NCBI GenBank assembly: GCA_028066595.1
Contig: JALCBJ010000005.1
Span: 107,933 to 171,932 of the forward strand
Source of the DNA: Thermoanaerobaculia bacterium
GTDB taxonomy: Bacteria; Acidobacteriota; Thermoanaerobaculia; Multivoradales; J023
Length of the DNA: 64,000 nucleotides
Reading direction: 5' to 3'
This document shows, one piece after another, positions 23,768 to 32,986 of this stretch. The position numbers and the translations under genes are program-made. Position 1 is the first letter of the stretch, and each line of letters begins with the position of its first letter. The notes beneath the pieces are model-generated. The model had not been told where the DNA came from and searched no databases. It saw only the letters and a list, made by a program, of their open reading frames with translations.

Positions 23768-26062
23768 ATGGCTTCGCCCATTGCCGACATCGAAGGCAAG
23801 TACGAGATCCTCGCCAAGCTGAGCGAAGGCGGGATGGGTGCGATCTACCAGGTTCGCCATCGGCTGCTGGAGGAGATCCGTGTGGTCAAGGTGCTGCGCC
23901 AGCAACATGCCGGAGACGACGAGCTGCGCCTCCGATTCGCCCACGAGGCACGAGCTGCCATCCGCTTGCGCCACCCCAACGTCGTGCAGATCTTCGACTT
24001 CTCCGTCGACGACCAAGGCAACGGGCTGATCGTGATGGAGAATATCGACGGGATCGACTTCGAGAAGCTGGTGCGCAGCCACTATGCGCCTTCGATGGCC
24101 TTGGGCCTCGAGATGGCCCGCCAGGCTCTTCGCGCCTTGGGCTTCTTGCACCAGCACGGGTTCGTCCACCGGGACGTTTCCCCGGACAACCTGATGCTTA
24201 CCCTCGATGTCGATCGTCGGCCTCTGGTCAAGCTCATCGATCTGGGAATCGCCAAGCGCGTCGACGCCGAGCGTCAGCTGACCACCCGAGGCTCTTTCTT
24301 GGGCAAGTTCCGCTACGCTTCGCCCGAGCATTTCGGAGCAGCTGGGCATGACGGCATCGAGCCCCGCAGCGATCTCTACAGTTTCGGTGTCGTTCTCTAT
24401 GAGCTCTTGACCAAGAGCTTTCCGATGTCGGCGGCCACCACTTCTCAACTGATCGCCGCCCATCTGATGAGGCCGCCGCGCGATTTCGCCGAGACCGATC
24501 CGGAGAATCGGTTGCCGCACGACGTACGGCAGATGCTCCTGCGCTCCCTGGCGAAGGGTCCGGAAGGCCGTTTCCAGGATGCCGAGTCCTGGATTGCCGC
24601 GCTCGACGAGCTTCGTTCGCAGGTCGAGCCCGCCGACGTTGCGAAAGAGGCGTCGGAGTGGTTGGCGAAGGCTCCGCCGGAGACGGGGCAGACGCCGGGA
24701 AGCGCGACCCAAGGACGCTTCGATCACATCTTCGGAATGGAGACAACCCCGAGGCCGACCAGCCAGATCGAGCGGGAGCCGGCGCGGACGACACCAGGCG
24801 GTGATCTCGACGCGCTCGTGTCAGGGGCGCGAACGCTTTTCGAGCTCGGGCAGACCAAAGCAGCACGGCGGCAGCTGGAGACGCTCCTGGGTATCGCACC
24901 AGACCATCCTGACGCCACACGTCTTCTGTCGGAGTTCGAGACCGGTGGGCAGGAAGCTCCGACGGCCTCCGAAGCTGCCGATCCAGAGAAGTCAGCCGCG
25001 ATCGAGGTGTCGACTGAGCCGGAAGAAACGGAAAGGGAGGCCGTCGCGGTTTCGGAGAAGCGAGAACCCGACGAGCCGGACGCCGATCGCATCGGGGCCG
25101 GATCTGCGCTGCCTGAAGAATCCGAGACCGTTGACGACCAGCTGGCTTCGGAGATCTCCGACATCGAGCGGCTGATCGGGGAGGGGCGGCTCACGGAAGC
25201 CGATCGTCACCTTTTTCAGCTTGCCGAAGAGCACCCTGATGCTCCTCAGTTTCGGCCGTTGCAGGAGCGTCTCCAGGCTGCGTTCGATGGTGGTTTGGAA
25301 GTCCAGCTCCAGGCCTTGTTGGCCGAAGCCGAGTCGAAGATCGAGAACGACGACTATCCCGCGGCGCTCGCGCTGATTCAGAAGGCGGAGATCATGGCTC
25401 CGGAGGAGCGGGAGATCCGGCGGAAACACCTCCAGGGCGTCGCTCGACTCAAGGCCGAGATCGATGCACGCGAGAGCCGCCGGGGGTTGGAACAGATCGA
25501 GCGCCACGTGGTCCGCAGGATCCAATCCGGCAAGCTGGCCGGCTTGCGCGACGAGCTGGCGCGCGCCAAAGCATCCTACGGTCAGGCGGACGGCGAGGCG
25601 GGAGAGATGCTGGACCATCTGGACCGCCTTGTCGACCGCACGGTGCGCGATCGACTGGGAACCTACGTGGCGGAGGCAGGCGTGGCGTTGGAGAACGGTC
25701 GCGTGGCTGCTGCTGTGAGTCAGCTGCGCGACGCGTCGGAGCTGGCACCAGACGACCCGTGGATCGCGCGCCAGCTGGCTGCGGCCGAGAAGCAGCTGGC
25801 GGCACAGCGGGCTCGAGACGAGGCCGACGCATCGCTGGTGGGTAGGTTGGTCGCAACGGCCGACGGCGAAGGAAACCCGACGCCGTCCGATCTGCCGCCC
25901 AACCTCGTCAGTACCCTGGCAGCCATCGAGCAGCTACGCCTGGACGGCGACAACCTCGGCGCTTGGAAACAGATGCTGAGGGCGCTGGAGCGGTTCGGCG
26001 AGATCGAAGTGCTCTTGGAGGCTCGTCGTTCCCTGGCCGAGTCGATCCTCGATCGAGAGTGA
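23768..26062 (+). CDS. Ser/Thr protein kinase with C-terminal helical repeats
   Basis: A 764-residue protein. The kinase domain spans residues 9-285: glycine loop 'LSEGGMGAIYQV', catalytic Lys K41 in 'VVKVLR', 'VHRDVSPDNLM' (HRD 134-136) and 'IDLGIAK' at the Mg-binding place. Both are variants: Ser replaces the usual Lys after HRDx, and DLG replaces DFG, as in some myxobacterial-type kinases. The rest has TPR-like and coiled helices ('ARTLFELGQTKAARRQLETL', 'AALALIQKAEIMAPEEREIR') with an acidic Glu/Pro-rich stretch near residues 395-450. There is no membrane segment, so it is cytoplasmic. The next gene starts 48 nt later and may be co-transcribed. Substrates unknown. Confidence 0.9.
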   Translation: MASPIADIEGKYEILAKLSEGGMGAIYQVRHRLLEEIRVVKVLRQQHAGDDELRLRFAHEARAAIRLRHPNVVQIFDFSVDDQGNGLIVMENIDGIDFEKLVRSHYAPSMALGLEMARQALRALGFLHQHGFVHRDVSPDNLMLTLDVDRRPLVKLIDLGIAKRVDAERQLTTRGSFLGKFRYASPEHFGAAGHDGIEPRSDLYSFGVVLYELLTKSFPMSAATTSQLIAAHLMRPPRDFAETDPENRLPHDVRQMLLRSLAKGPEGRFQDAESWIAALDELRSQVEPADVAKEASEWLAKAPPETGQTPGSATQGRFDHIFGMETTPRPTSQIEREPARTTPGGDLDALVSGARTLFELGQTKAARRQLETLLGIAPDHPDATRLLSEFETGGQEAPTASEAADPEKSAAIEVSTEPEETEREAVAVSEKREPDEPDADRIGAGSALPEESETVDDQLASEISDIERLIGEGRLTEADRHLFQLAEEHPDAPQFRPLQERLQAAFDGGLEVQLQALLAEAESKIENDDYPAALALIQKAEIMAPEEREIRRKHLQGVARLKAEIDARESRRGLEQIERHVVRRIQSGKLAGLRDELARAKASYGQADGEAGEMLDHLDRLVDRTVRDRLGTYVAEAGVALENGRVAAAVSQLRDASELAPDDPWIARQLAAAEKQLAAQRARDEADASLVGRLVATADGEGNPTPSDLPPNLVSTLAAIEQLRLDGDNLGAWKQMLRALERFGEIEVLLEARRSLAESILDRE

Positions 26063-26110
26063 CGATACCGGGATACGCTGTAGGTCCGTTCCGACCTTTT
26101 GGAGAATTCG

Positions 26111-27634
26111 GTGAGCAGAATCCTGGGTTTCGGTCTTCTTTGCCTTTGGGCGACTTCGATCGCCGGCGAACAACCTGCCGAGGTGGACTCCGATTCCGTA
26201 CCGATTCCTTCGTCGTTCCATGAAGAGACGGACGTGGTCGCCATCGATCGTATGGTGGGTCTGGAAGGCACGGCGGGCTGGCTACGAGGTGGCAAGCTGC
26301 CGAGGAGGCTCGGCTTGGGCGAGTTCGAAGCCTGGGTGCTACCCCTGGAAGAAGACCAACGGAGCCGGACCGCCCTCACCCCCGTGGTGGTGGAACGGGT
26401 CGTCCGCGGCCTTCCCGAGCGAGCCGAACCCTGGAGCGTCGTGGTGTTGCTCGATGCCATGACGGCGTCGACCCGTACGGTGCGCTGGGCGGTCGGCCTG
26501 TTGGCGGATCATGCCGAGGAACTGACGTCTCTGGGCCCGGTCACGGTGTGGATGAGCTCTGCGGACGGTGGACTGAAAACGTTGCTGTTGCCTTCGGAAG
26601 AGACCCAGCGGGTGAAGGAGCTCCTATCGCGGCTGGCGTTGCTGACGGAGGGCGAAGATTCGGTCTTGCAACGGCGCTGGGATTGGGTGGAGGACGGGGA
26701 GAACGAGATGCTGGCAGCGGGCATCGCCCAGGAAGAGACGGTATCCCTACGTCGCGCGCTGGATGCGCGCCTGTTGCACCTTCGTGAGCAAGCAAGGACG
26801 TCCGGACCCCGCCGTCTCTTGCTTTGGGTGACCGACGGGTTCGATCTGTCTCCCTCGGATTTCTACGGTGTCGAGATGGAGCAGCCCGACGCGCTGGCCG
26901 GCCACTTCGAGGACGCCATCCACGCCTTGGCAGCGGACGGCTGGATCGCGGCAGCGCTGCGTCCGCCCGACGAAGATCCGTACCGGGGGAAGGCGCGAGG
27001 CGTACGCATCGGCAAGTGGCGTTTCGTCGGGATCCCTCCCTTTCTGGTCTACGGTGCGTACGAGGCGGAGCGTGATCCCGAGAAGTCGGAAGCGCTCCTG
27101 GAGTTGGGGGATCAACGGCTGGCAGCCGACGACATAGAAGGTGCAGCGGATGCCTATTCCCGTGCCTTCTACCATTTCTGGGGCGATCCCAAAACAGCCG
27201 ACCGACAGTCCGTCGCCTTGCTACGCCTGTCCGACTGCCTGGAGATCCTAGGCGATCGGAGCGGTGCTCGCAGGGCCCGTGGCCTGGCCGCAGAACTGGA
27301 TCCGGTGACGGCGGAACGGCATCTGGCACGGACGATGGACCCCGGCAACCATGCCTCCGTGGCTCGGCTGCTCGATCCGCTGGAGCCCCTGAACCTTCTC
27401 GCGGAGGCGACATCGGGCGTGGTCATCGCCGAGGCATCCGAGCTGGACGATGCTCTGTTCGAGTGGCAGCGCCGCCTGCATCTGACCCTCCAGCTTCCGG
27501 CTGGGCTGGAACCCGGGATTCACCGCGTGGAAGTTCGTTGGCGGGGCGAGACGGCGAGGGTTCCCGGCTGGGTGCGGTTCGGCGAAGCGCCGGCCGTCGA
27601 CGAAGCTGAGATCCGCCGAGGTCGGCGTCCATGA
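26111..27634 (+). CDS. Exported VWFA-like protein
   Basis: A 507-residue protein; GGAG lies 6 nt before GTG at 26111, which is chosen over the track TTG at 26099. A signal peptide (about residues 1-20, 'GFGLLCLWATSIAGE') is followed by a domain with 'EPWSVVVLLDAMTASTRTVRWAVGLLA' and 'RRLLLWVTDGFDLSPSDFY'. That resembles the VWFA-related module common in Acidobacteriota, although the usual DxSxS metal motif is degraded to D-x-M-T-A. The C-terminal third has a TPR-like pair ('LELGDQRLAADDIEGAADAYSRAF') and a beta domain. Likely a periplasmic adhesion or scaffold protein. The downstream TlpA-like ORF runs antisense into its 3' end. Confidence 0.72.
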   Translation: MSRILGFGLLCLWATSIAGEQPAEVDSDSVPIPSSFHEETDVVAIDRMVGLEGTAGWLRGGKLPRRLGLGEFEAWVLPLEEDQRSRTALTPVVVERVVRGLPERAEPWSVVVLLDAMTASTRTVRWAVGLLADHAEELTSLGPVTVWMSSADGGLKTLLLPSEETQRVKELLSRLALLTEGEDSVLQRRWDWVEDGENEMLAAGIAQEETVSLRRALDARLLHLREQARTSGPRRLLLWVTDGFDLSPSDFYGVEMEQPDALAGHFEDAIHALAADGWIAAALRPPDEDPYRGKARGVRIGKWRFVGIPPFLVYGAYEAERDPEKSEALLELGDQRLAADDIEGAADAYSRAFYHFWGDPKTADRQSVALLRLSDCLEILGDRSGARRARGLAAELDPVTAERHLARTMDPGNHASVARLLDPLEPLNLLAEATSGVVIAEASELDDALFEWQRRLHLTLQLPAGLEPGIHRVEVRWRGETARVPGWVRFGEAPAVDEAEIRRGRRP

Positions 27635-28246
27635 TCTGGCGCTGAGCCGCAAAGTAGCCTTCCGCCTATCGTGGTTGCTGCAGTGAACGTGCGATGTCTC
27701 TCGTTCACCGAGCCTTTTCGGTGGGATTCTTCGCTGCCACAGCTCCAGCAGCGATCGAATCGCTGCATCGAGTGCTGGTCCGCGGAGATCCCGCGCGACG
27801 ATCCTGCCTTTGGGATCGACCACGAACAGGGTCGGCACGGTCTGCACGTCGAAGCGCCGAGCCGCAACACCCTCGACGCCGGCGGGTTGGTGGACCTGCG
27901 GCCAGTCGATGCCGTGGCGACGGAGGAAAGAGAGCAGCCGTCGTCGATCGATCGCATCGAGCGCCACGCCGAGAATCAGCAGATCCTCGTCTTCATGCTG
28001 CTCGCGAAGGGATCGGAGATGGGGCAGCTCGGCCAGGCACGGTGCGCACCAGGTGGCCCAGAAATCGAGCACGACGACCCGGCCGAGCAGGGAATCGGCA
28101 GTCCAGGTCCGACCGTCGAGATCGATCCAATCGATGGCTTGCCAGATACCGGTGTTCGCCGACTCTTCTTGTGTATGTGATGGTTGGACCGCAATGCAAC
28201 TCGCCGAGACGACGAGCACCACGATCAGCTGCAGTCGGACGCTCAC
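27248..28246 (-). CDS. TlpA/ResA-like exported thioredoxin (ORF with long antisense tail)
   Basis: The GTG start at 28246 overlaps the TonB receptor stop by 4 nt (GTGA), so translation is coupled. A signal peptide (about residues 1-20, possible lipobox 'VSASC') is followed by a thioredoxin domain with 'VVVLDFWATWCAPCLAELPHL' (CxxC active site) and the cis-Pro region 'FDVQTVPTLFVVDPKG', ending by about residue 170. The ORF then stays open for some 160 more residues, the last 387 nt lying antisense to the VWFA-like gene. That tail has no domain and is probably not conserved; a normal protein would be about 170 residues. The domain reduces disulphides in the periplasm, perhaps the CxxC motif of the partner receptor. 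Confidence 0.82.
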   Translation of the reverse strand: MSVRLQLIVVLVVSASCIAVQPSHTQEESANTGIWQAIDWIDLDGRTWTADSLLGRVVVLDFWATWCAPCLAELPHLRSLREQHEDEDLLILGVALDAIDRRRLLSFLRRHGIDWPQVHQPAGVEGVAARRFDVQTVPTLFVVDPKGRIVARDLRGPALDAAIRSLLELWQRRIPPKRLGERETSHVHCSNHDRRKATLRLSARSWTPTSADLSFVDGRRFAEPHPAGNPRRLAPPTNFHAVNPGFQPSRKLEGQMQAALPLEQSIVQLGCLGDDHARCRLREKVQGLQRIEQPSHGGMVAGVHRPCQMPFRRHRIQFCGQATGPASTAPIA

Positions 28247-30558
28247 AGATCCCAGCGTAGTCCGAAATGCGCCGTACGCGGTAGGCGCGGCCCGTAGACG
28301 TAGTTCGAGTCGCGATCCGGGCCGCGGTCGAGATCCGGTTGATACTCGTCGGTCAGGTTCTTGACGCCGGCCGTCACGGTCAACTGATGGCCAGCCACCT
28401 CGAAGGTACGCGAAAGATTGAGGTCGAGCTCGAGGAAGGTCTGCGTACGCTCCAGCCGATCCTCGTCGATGAATCCAGCATAGTGAGGCGCGATCATGGA
28501 GCCGGTGTAGCGTCCGCCGAAGAAGAGATTCAATTCGCCGGGTAGAGCCACCTGCAGGTTCAGGGTGCCGTGCTCGTCCGGGGAGCGGAAGAACCGCAGG
28601 CTGCCGAAGTCAGGCTCGGCCGTTTCGAACCGGGAGCTCTGAACCACGTAGCCCAGCTGCGCGGTCCAGCGGGAGCCCCAGCGCACGGACGCCGACAGCT
28701 CCACACCCTCCACGCGAGCACCTTGCGCGTTGACGCGCAGGAATTCACGGCGGTTGGGAGTGGCCGGGTCGTCGGCCTCCACGACGTCGAATAGGTTCTC
28801 CAGGTCGGTACGGAACAGCGCGGCTTCCAGTGAGGCGCTTCCTTTCCGAACGCCACCGTTCCAGCTGAAGGTCGGTCGCCATTCAGCCGAGGCAAGCCAA
28901 GCGCGGGATGTTTCCTCCACCAGTCCAGGTGCTCGCGACACCACCCTCGCGTCGCCGCCGGCCAGCTCGATGTGTAGATCCTCGTCGAAGATCTCAGGCG
29001 CCCGAAACCCCTCGGCGAAGGACACGCGGAAGGTCAGGCTCGGTCGAGGCGAGATCATCCAGGCCATTCGCGGCGACACCACCGGATCGTCCAGCGCCGA
29101 GTGGCGATCCACCCGAAGGCCGTAGACGACGCTGGCTCGTTGTCCGAGACTTCGATCCTCTTGCAGGAACAAGCCCGTCTCTTCCTGTGTTTCCGCCAGC
29201 TCTCGACCGTAGCCGGGTTGGCTGTCGGACAGGTCCTCATGGCTATGACTGAGGCCGGCGCTCGTGGTGACGCCATCACGGTAGAGATTCAGCTGACCGT
29301 CTACCAACCAAAGTGGATCGTCGGTTCGACCGTAGGCAGCAGGGTCGAAGCCAGCGCCATAGTAGGAACCGCGATCGGTATCGGCCCAAGAAGCCGCCAG
29401 CCGATAGTCGAGCTTCGACGACACGGTGTGCAACCACGAGGTACCGAAGGCTAGGCGCTGGGTGTCGATCTCCTCCGTCAGCGCCGTCTCCTCCGGCAAG
29501 AGATCGATACCCGCGAGGTCGCCTCCGCGGCGGTAGGCGTCGGTGTAGTTGACTTCGGCTGTGAGGCGGGCCGCATCAGAGAGAACATAGCCCTCGCCGC
29601 GCAAAGCGAAGGTCGTCAGATCTCGGCTCGTGATCTCGGTAAATCCGTCATGGTCGCGATCCGAGGGCTCGACACGATCGTCCTGAGCCAGCAGGGAGAG
29701 GCCGGCGCGACCGTTACGAGGACTCCAGTCGATGAGCGCCGACAGGCTATGACCCGGCTCGTTCCCCGTCTCCAAGAACCTGCCGTCGAGCGTCACGTGG
29801 GTGTCGAGAGGTGCGTGGGGGATCAGATTGATCACTCCGCCCACCGCTCCAGCTCCGTAGATTGCGGCGCCGCCGCCCTTGACGACTTCCACCGTGTCGA
29901 GCATACGGGCAGGAAACTGTTCGATGCCGTAGACCATGGCCAGCGACGACACCATCGGCTGGCCGTCGATCAAGATCTGAGAGTAGGGGCCTTCGAGGCC
30001 CAACATCCGTACCTGGGAGAAGTTGCAGTTCTGGCAGTTGCTCTCGATGCGAACGCCTGGTGTGAGCTCCACGGCGTCAGCCAGAGTGCGAGCCGCGGCG
30101 GCTTCGATGGCCTGGCGGTCCACCTGCTGTACATGGACCGGTGAGTCGAGGAGCTTCTGCGCCACGCGAGTGCCGGTGACCACGAGTTCCTCGCCGAAGG
30201 CTGGTGCCAGCTGTACACGGAATTCATCTCCCACGTCCCCGCCTACATCGAAGATCGCGTCGAGCACTGCAAAGCCTTCGGCCACCACGATGGCGACGTG
30301 CCGGCCAGCGGCGAGGCTCGCGATACAGATCCTGCCTTCGGCATCCGTCGTGTAGACCTCCTCGTTTGAGGACAAGAATCGGACTTGCGCATCCGTCACG
30401 GCGCGGTCTAGAGGTCCGACCACTTGGATCTCGAGGTTGCACGGCTCAGCGCCACAGGGAAGAGCGACGAGCAGTGCCCCGGTGAGCGATGCGGCCAGTA
30501 GGCCGCTCGAAACAAGGCTCCGTAGGGAGCGAGTCCGTGTCTGTGCTGAGGTGAACAT
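28243..30558 (-). CDS. TonB-dependent receptor with CxxC motif in the plug
   Basis: A 771-residue receptor. After the signal peptide comes a small carboxypeptidase-regulatory-like beta domain ('LEIQVVGPLDRAVTDAQVRF'). The plug has 'GEELVVTGTRVAQKLLDSPV' (TonB-box area), 'ESNCQNCNFSQVRMLGLEG' and 'YSQILIDGQPMVSSLAMVYG', and the barrel ends 'TAHFGLRWDL'. The N-C-Q-N-C-N segment with paired Cys is known in a subset of receptors, best seen in Bacteroidota; the two Cys could bind a metal or form a redox disulphide. The coupled thioredoxin gene downstream supports a redox or copper/haem-linked role, but the ligand is not known. A clear promoter lies upstream at 30595-30623. Confidence 0.9.
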   Translation of the reverse strand: MFTSAQTRTRSLRSLVSSGLLAASLTGALLVALPCGAEPCNLEIQVVGPLDRAVTDAQVRFLSSNEEVYTTDAEGRICIASLAAGRHVAIVVAEGFAVLDAIFDVGGDVGDEFRVQLAPAFGEELVVTGTRVAQKLLDSPVHVQQVDRQAIEAAAARTLADAVELTPGVRIESNCQNCNFSQVRMLGLEGPYSQILIDGQPMVSSLAMVYGIEQFPARMLDTVEVVKGGGAAIYGAGAVGGVINLIPHAPLDTHVTLDGRFLETGNEPGHSLSALIDWSPRNGRAGLSLLAQDDRVEPSDRDHDGFTEITSRDLTTFALRGEGYVLSDAARLTAEVNYTDAYRRGGDLAGIDLLPEETALTEEIDTQRLAFGTSWLHTVSSKLDYRLAASWADTDRGSYYGAGFDPAAYGRTDDPLWLVDGQLNLYRDGVTTSAGLSHSHEDLSDSQPGYGRELAETQEETGLFLQEDRSLGQRASVVYGLRVDRHSALDDPVVSPRMAWMISPRPSLTFRVSFAEGFRAPEIFDEDLHIELAGGDARVVSRAPGLVEETSRAWLASAEWRPTFSWNGGVRKGSASLEAALFRTDLENLFDVVEADDPATPNRREFLRVNAQGARVEGVELSASVRWGSRWTAQLGYVVQSSRFETAEPDFGSLRFFRSPDEHGTLNLQVALPGELNLFFGGRYTGSMIAPHYAGFIDEDRLERTQTFLELDLNLSRTFEVAGHQLTVTAGVKNLTDEYQPDLDRGPDRDSNYVYGPRLPRTAHFGLRWDL

Positions 30559-30594
30559 CGGCAGATCCTCGTGGGTTCCATGTGTGGAATCTGA

Positions 30595-30623
30595 ATTTTA
30601 GACTAATCAAAAACTAAAATCAA
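30595..30623 (-). promoter_or_regulatory. Promoter of the CxxC TonB receptor, with inverted repeat
   Basis: On the minus strand TTGATT (30618-30623), 17-bp spacer, TAAAAT (30595-30600) is a near-consensus sigma-70-type promoter in an AT-rich gap. An inverted repeat TTTTAG ... CTAAAA spans the spacer and the -10 box, a plausible site for a metal-responsive repressor. Confidence 0.6.
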
Positions 30624-30667
30624 GATAGTCGAGAATCAAGATGAGTGTGGGATGGTAACCTCGCTCG

Positions 30668-30958
30668 ATGAGCATCGGACGAAACGACCCTTGTCCCTGC
30701 GGAAGCGGGAGAAAGTACAAGCGCTGTTGTCTGGGCAAAGGGGATCCCGAGGTGCAGGCGCGCAACCGGAAGTTCATAGTCCTGACCGCTCTGGTGCTGG
30801 CGGCCGGGTTGGCCTGCGGTATCTTCATCTCCCGAGAGGTGGGCATTCTCGTGAGCGGTGTCGGCTTGGCGGTTGTGGCTGTCGCTGTCTGGCTCAGCAC
30901 GCCGCCGCCCAAGTCGAGTGGCGGAGCGGATCCGAGCGCCATCAATTTCGGACGCTGA
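30668..30958 (+). CDS. Small membrane protein with N-terminal SEC-C motif
   Basis: A 96-residue protein. The N-terminus '[19 protein letters not shown]' is the SEC-C zinc-binding motif (C-x-C-x8-C-C), known from the end of SecA and from many small proteins where it contacts SecB or ribosomal partners. Two membrane segments follow (about residues 38-55 and 59-76), then a Ser/Pro/Gly tail. A SEC-C motif placed before membrane helices is less common than at a C-terminus. It is divergent from the TonB receptor; the propeller gene follows 111 nt later on the same strand. Function unknown. Confidence 0.8.
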   Translation: MSIGRNDPCPCGSGRKYKRCCLGKGDPEVQARNRKFIVLTALVLAAGLACGIFISREVGILVSGVGLAVVAVAVWLSTPPPKSSGGADPSAINFGR

Positions 30959-31069
30959 GTACCGAATTCGGCGCGCAGGGTCGCCGTACGTGGATCACTG
31001 AACGAGACAACGGACAACGCCGTCGGCCGGGAAGGACCCGCACGACGCCTAGCTGAGAGAGGCTCGATC

Positions 31070-32986
31070 ATGACTCGCGAAGAACTCGACGGCTCTACAC
31101 CTACCTACCGGTTGTGGCCCGGGATCGTGATCGTCGTGCTGCAGTGGCTGGCGACGTTCGGCACCGGAAAGATCGTGCCGGCGTCGATGGTGCAATTTTT
31201 TGCCATGGTGGGAGCACCGCTGCTCGGCTTCTTGATCCTTTTCGGGTGGTGGATGAAGGTGTCGGGTGAGTCTTGGAGCCGCAGGCTACTGGTTTTCTTT
31301 CTGCCGATCCTGCTGTTCGTCGGTTCGGTGTCGCTGTCCGATCCGTCGGTCTACCAGGCGTCCTACATCTATGGCTTGCCAGCAATCTGCATCGCGTTCG
31401 TCGTCTGGTTGATCTGGTGCCGCGTCGCGTCGGTCTCCCGCCCGATCTGGGTGTGGCTGGTGATGTTGGTCGTCGTGTGCGGAGCCTGGATGGCTTTGAA
31501 GACTACCGGCGTCGATGGCGACATGGCGTACCACTTCGAGCCGCGATGGAGCAAGGCACCGGAAGACGACCTGCTTCTGGCACCGCTGGCGACGGTGGAG
31601 ACGGTGGAGACGGTGGAGACGGTGGAGACGGTGGAGAGTCCAGCGCCAGAGACGACGACGTCCGCGGTGGAAGACGCGGATCCGCAGACCGAGCAGGACG
31701 GCGAGAGCGACCTGGCCGACCCGAGGGCTGGCGGGGCGGAAGGAGAGACGCCGGACGGTGAGGCGCTCGCCGATGCCGCTCAGGCCGAAGGCGAAATCCT
31801 CACCGCGGCCATCCCGACTGCCGAGCCACCAGCGTGGCCCGGCATGCGCGGCGCTCGTCGCGACGGCGTGGTTTCCGGTGTGGGCATCGCGTCCGATTGG
31901 TCGGCGACCCCGCCGGAAATACTCTGGAAGCGTCCGGTGGGTCCTGGATGGGGTTCCTTCGCTATCGACGGTGACGTCATCTACACCCAGGAGCAGCGTG
32001 GAGAGCGCGAAGTTGTCTCGGCCTATTCAACCTCGACGGGAGAACCGATCTGGCAGCACGCTGACGAAGCCCGGTTCTGGGAAGCCATGGCAGGTGCGGG
32101 TCCACGCGCCACGCCGACCCTCGCAGACGGTACGGTCTACAGTCTCGGCGCCACCGGCATCCTCCAGGCGCTCGAAGCCGAGATGGGGCGTGAGCTCTGG
32201 CAGCGCAACCTGGCCGACGACACCGGTGCGGAGATTCCGATCTGGGGATTCTCGTCTTCGCCTTTGGTGGTGGACGACCTCCTGGTGGTCCACAGTGGCG
32301 CTCCCGACGGCAAGGGGCTGGTCGCTTACGACAGGAAGACCGGCGAGCCTGCCTGGTTTGCGCAAGCGGGGCAGCTCAGCTACTGCTCCGTACACGAGGC
32401 GGAGCTGGACGGTGTTCGCCAGCTCCTTGTCGCCACTGGATATGGCGTGAGCAGTGTGTCTCCAACAGGAAAGTTGCTCTGGACGCACGTGTGGCCGGCA
32501 CCGGGCGGCGCCCGAGTTGTGCAACCAGCTATCACGGAGGACGGTGACGTTTTGGTGGGCACCAGCTTCGGTCTGGGTACACGCCGCTTCAAGGTCGAGA
32601 AGTTGCGCGACACCTGGACCACTCGAGAGGTTTGGACGTCGACCGGAATGAAGCCGTACTACAACGACATCGTGGTCCACGAAGGCTACGTCTACGGGTT
32701 CGACAACCGCATCCTCGCGGCGCTCGATCTGGAGACCGGTGAGCGCGCCTGGAAAGGCGGGCGATATGGCAACGGCCAGCTGCTGCTGCTGGCGGATCAA
32801 GATCTCTTGCTGGTGGTGTCAGATCGCGGCGAGCTGGCCTTGGTGCGCGCCGCGCCTGACGGCTACGAAGAGCTGGGCACCTTCCAAGCTATCGAAGGCA
32901 AGACCTGGAATCACCTCGCCCTGGCCAACGGCATCCTGTTCGTACGCAATGCAGAAGAGATGGCCGCGGTACGCCTCCCCACTTAG
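31070..32986 (+). CDS. Membrane protein with PQQ-type beta-propeller
   Basis: A 638-residue protein. Four or five membrane helices lie in residues 16-145, then an acidic Glu/Thr/Ala-rich linker (165-250) holding a TVE tandem repeat, then a PQQ-like propeller with repeats such as '[13 protein letters not shown]', '[16 protein letters not shown]', '[14 protein letters not shown]' and '[16 protein letters not shown]'. The propeller is predicted to face the periplasm. Proteins of this layout are often annotated as PQQ-binding-like or pyrrolo-quinoline quinone proteins without a known enzyme activity; the catalytic Asp/Glu of true dehydrogenases is not evident. Its end overlaps the start of the DUF255 lipoprotein gene by 38 nt, so the two are probably made together. 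Confidence 0.82.
   Translation: MTREELDGSTPTYRLWPGIVIVVLQWLATFGTGKIVPASMVQFFAMVGAPLLGFLILFGWWMKVSGESWSRRLLVFFLPILLFVGSVSLSDPSVYQASYIYGLPAICIAFVVWLIWCRVASVSRPIWVWLVMLVVVCGAWMALKTTGVDGDMAYHFEPRWSKAPEDDLLLAPLATVETVETVETVETVESPAPETTTSAVEDADPQTEQDGESDLADPRAGGAEGETPDGEALADAAQAEGEILTAAIPTAEPPAWPGMRGARRDGVVSGVGIASDWSATPPEILWKRPVGPGWGSFAIDGDVIYTQEQRGEREVVSAYSTSTGEPIWQHADEARFWEAMAGAGPRATPTLADGTVYSLGATGILQALEAEMGRELWQRNLADDTGAEIPIWGFSSSPLVVDDLLVVHSGAPDGKGLVAYDRKTGEPAWFAQAGQLSYCSVHEAELDGVRQLLVATGYGVSSVSPTGKLLWTHVWPAPGGARVVQPAITEDGDVLVGTSFGLGTRRFKVEKLRDTWTTREVWTSTGMKPYYNDIVVHEGYVYGFDNRILAALDLETGERAWKGGRYGNGQLLLLADQDLLLVVSDRGELALVRAAPDGYEELGTFQAIEGKTWNHLALANGILFVRNAEEMAAVRLPT
31592..31636 (+). repeat. 9-bp in-frame tandem repeat (acggtggag x5)
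   Basis: Five perfect copies of acggtggag encode Thr-Val-Glu repeats in the linker of the propeller protein. Because the unit is a multiple of three, slippage would change linker length without breaking the frame. Confidence 0.9.

Noticed and set aside
23723-24727. Minus-strand ORF of 334 residues
   Set aside because: Antisense to the kinase domain of the Ser/Thr kinase gene.
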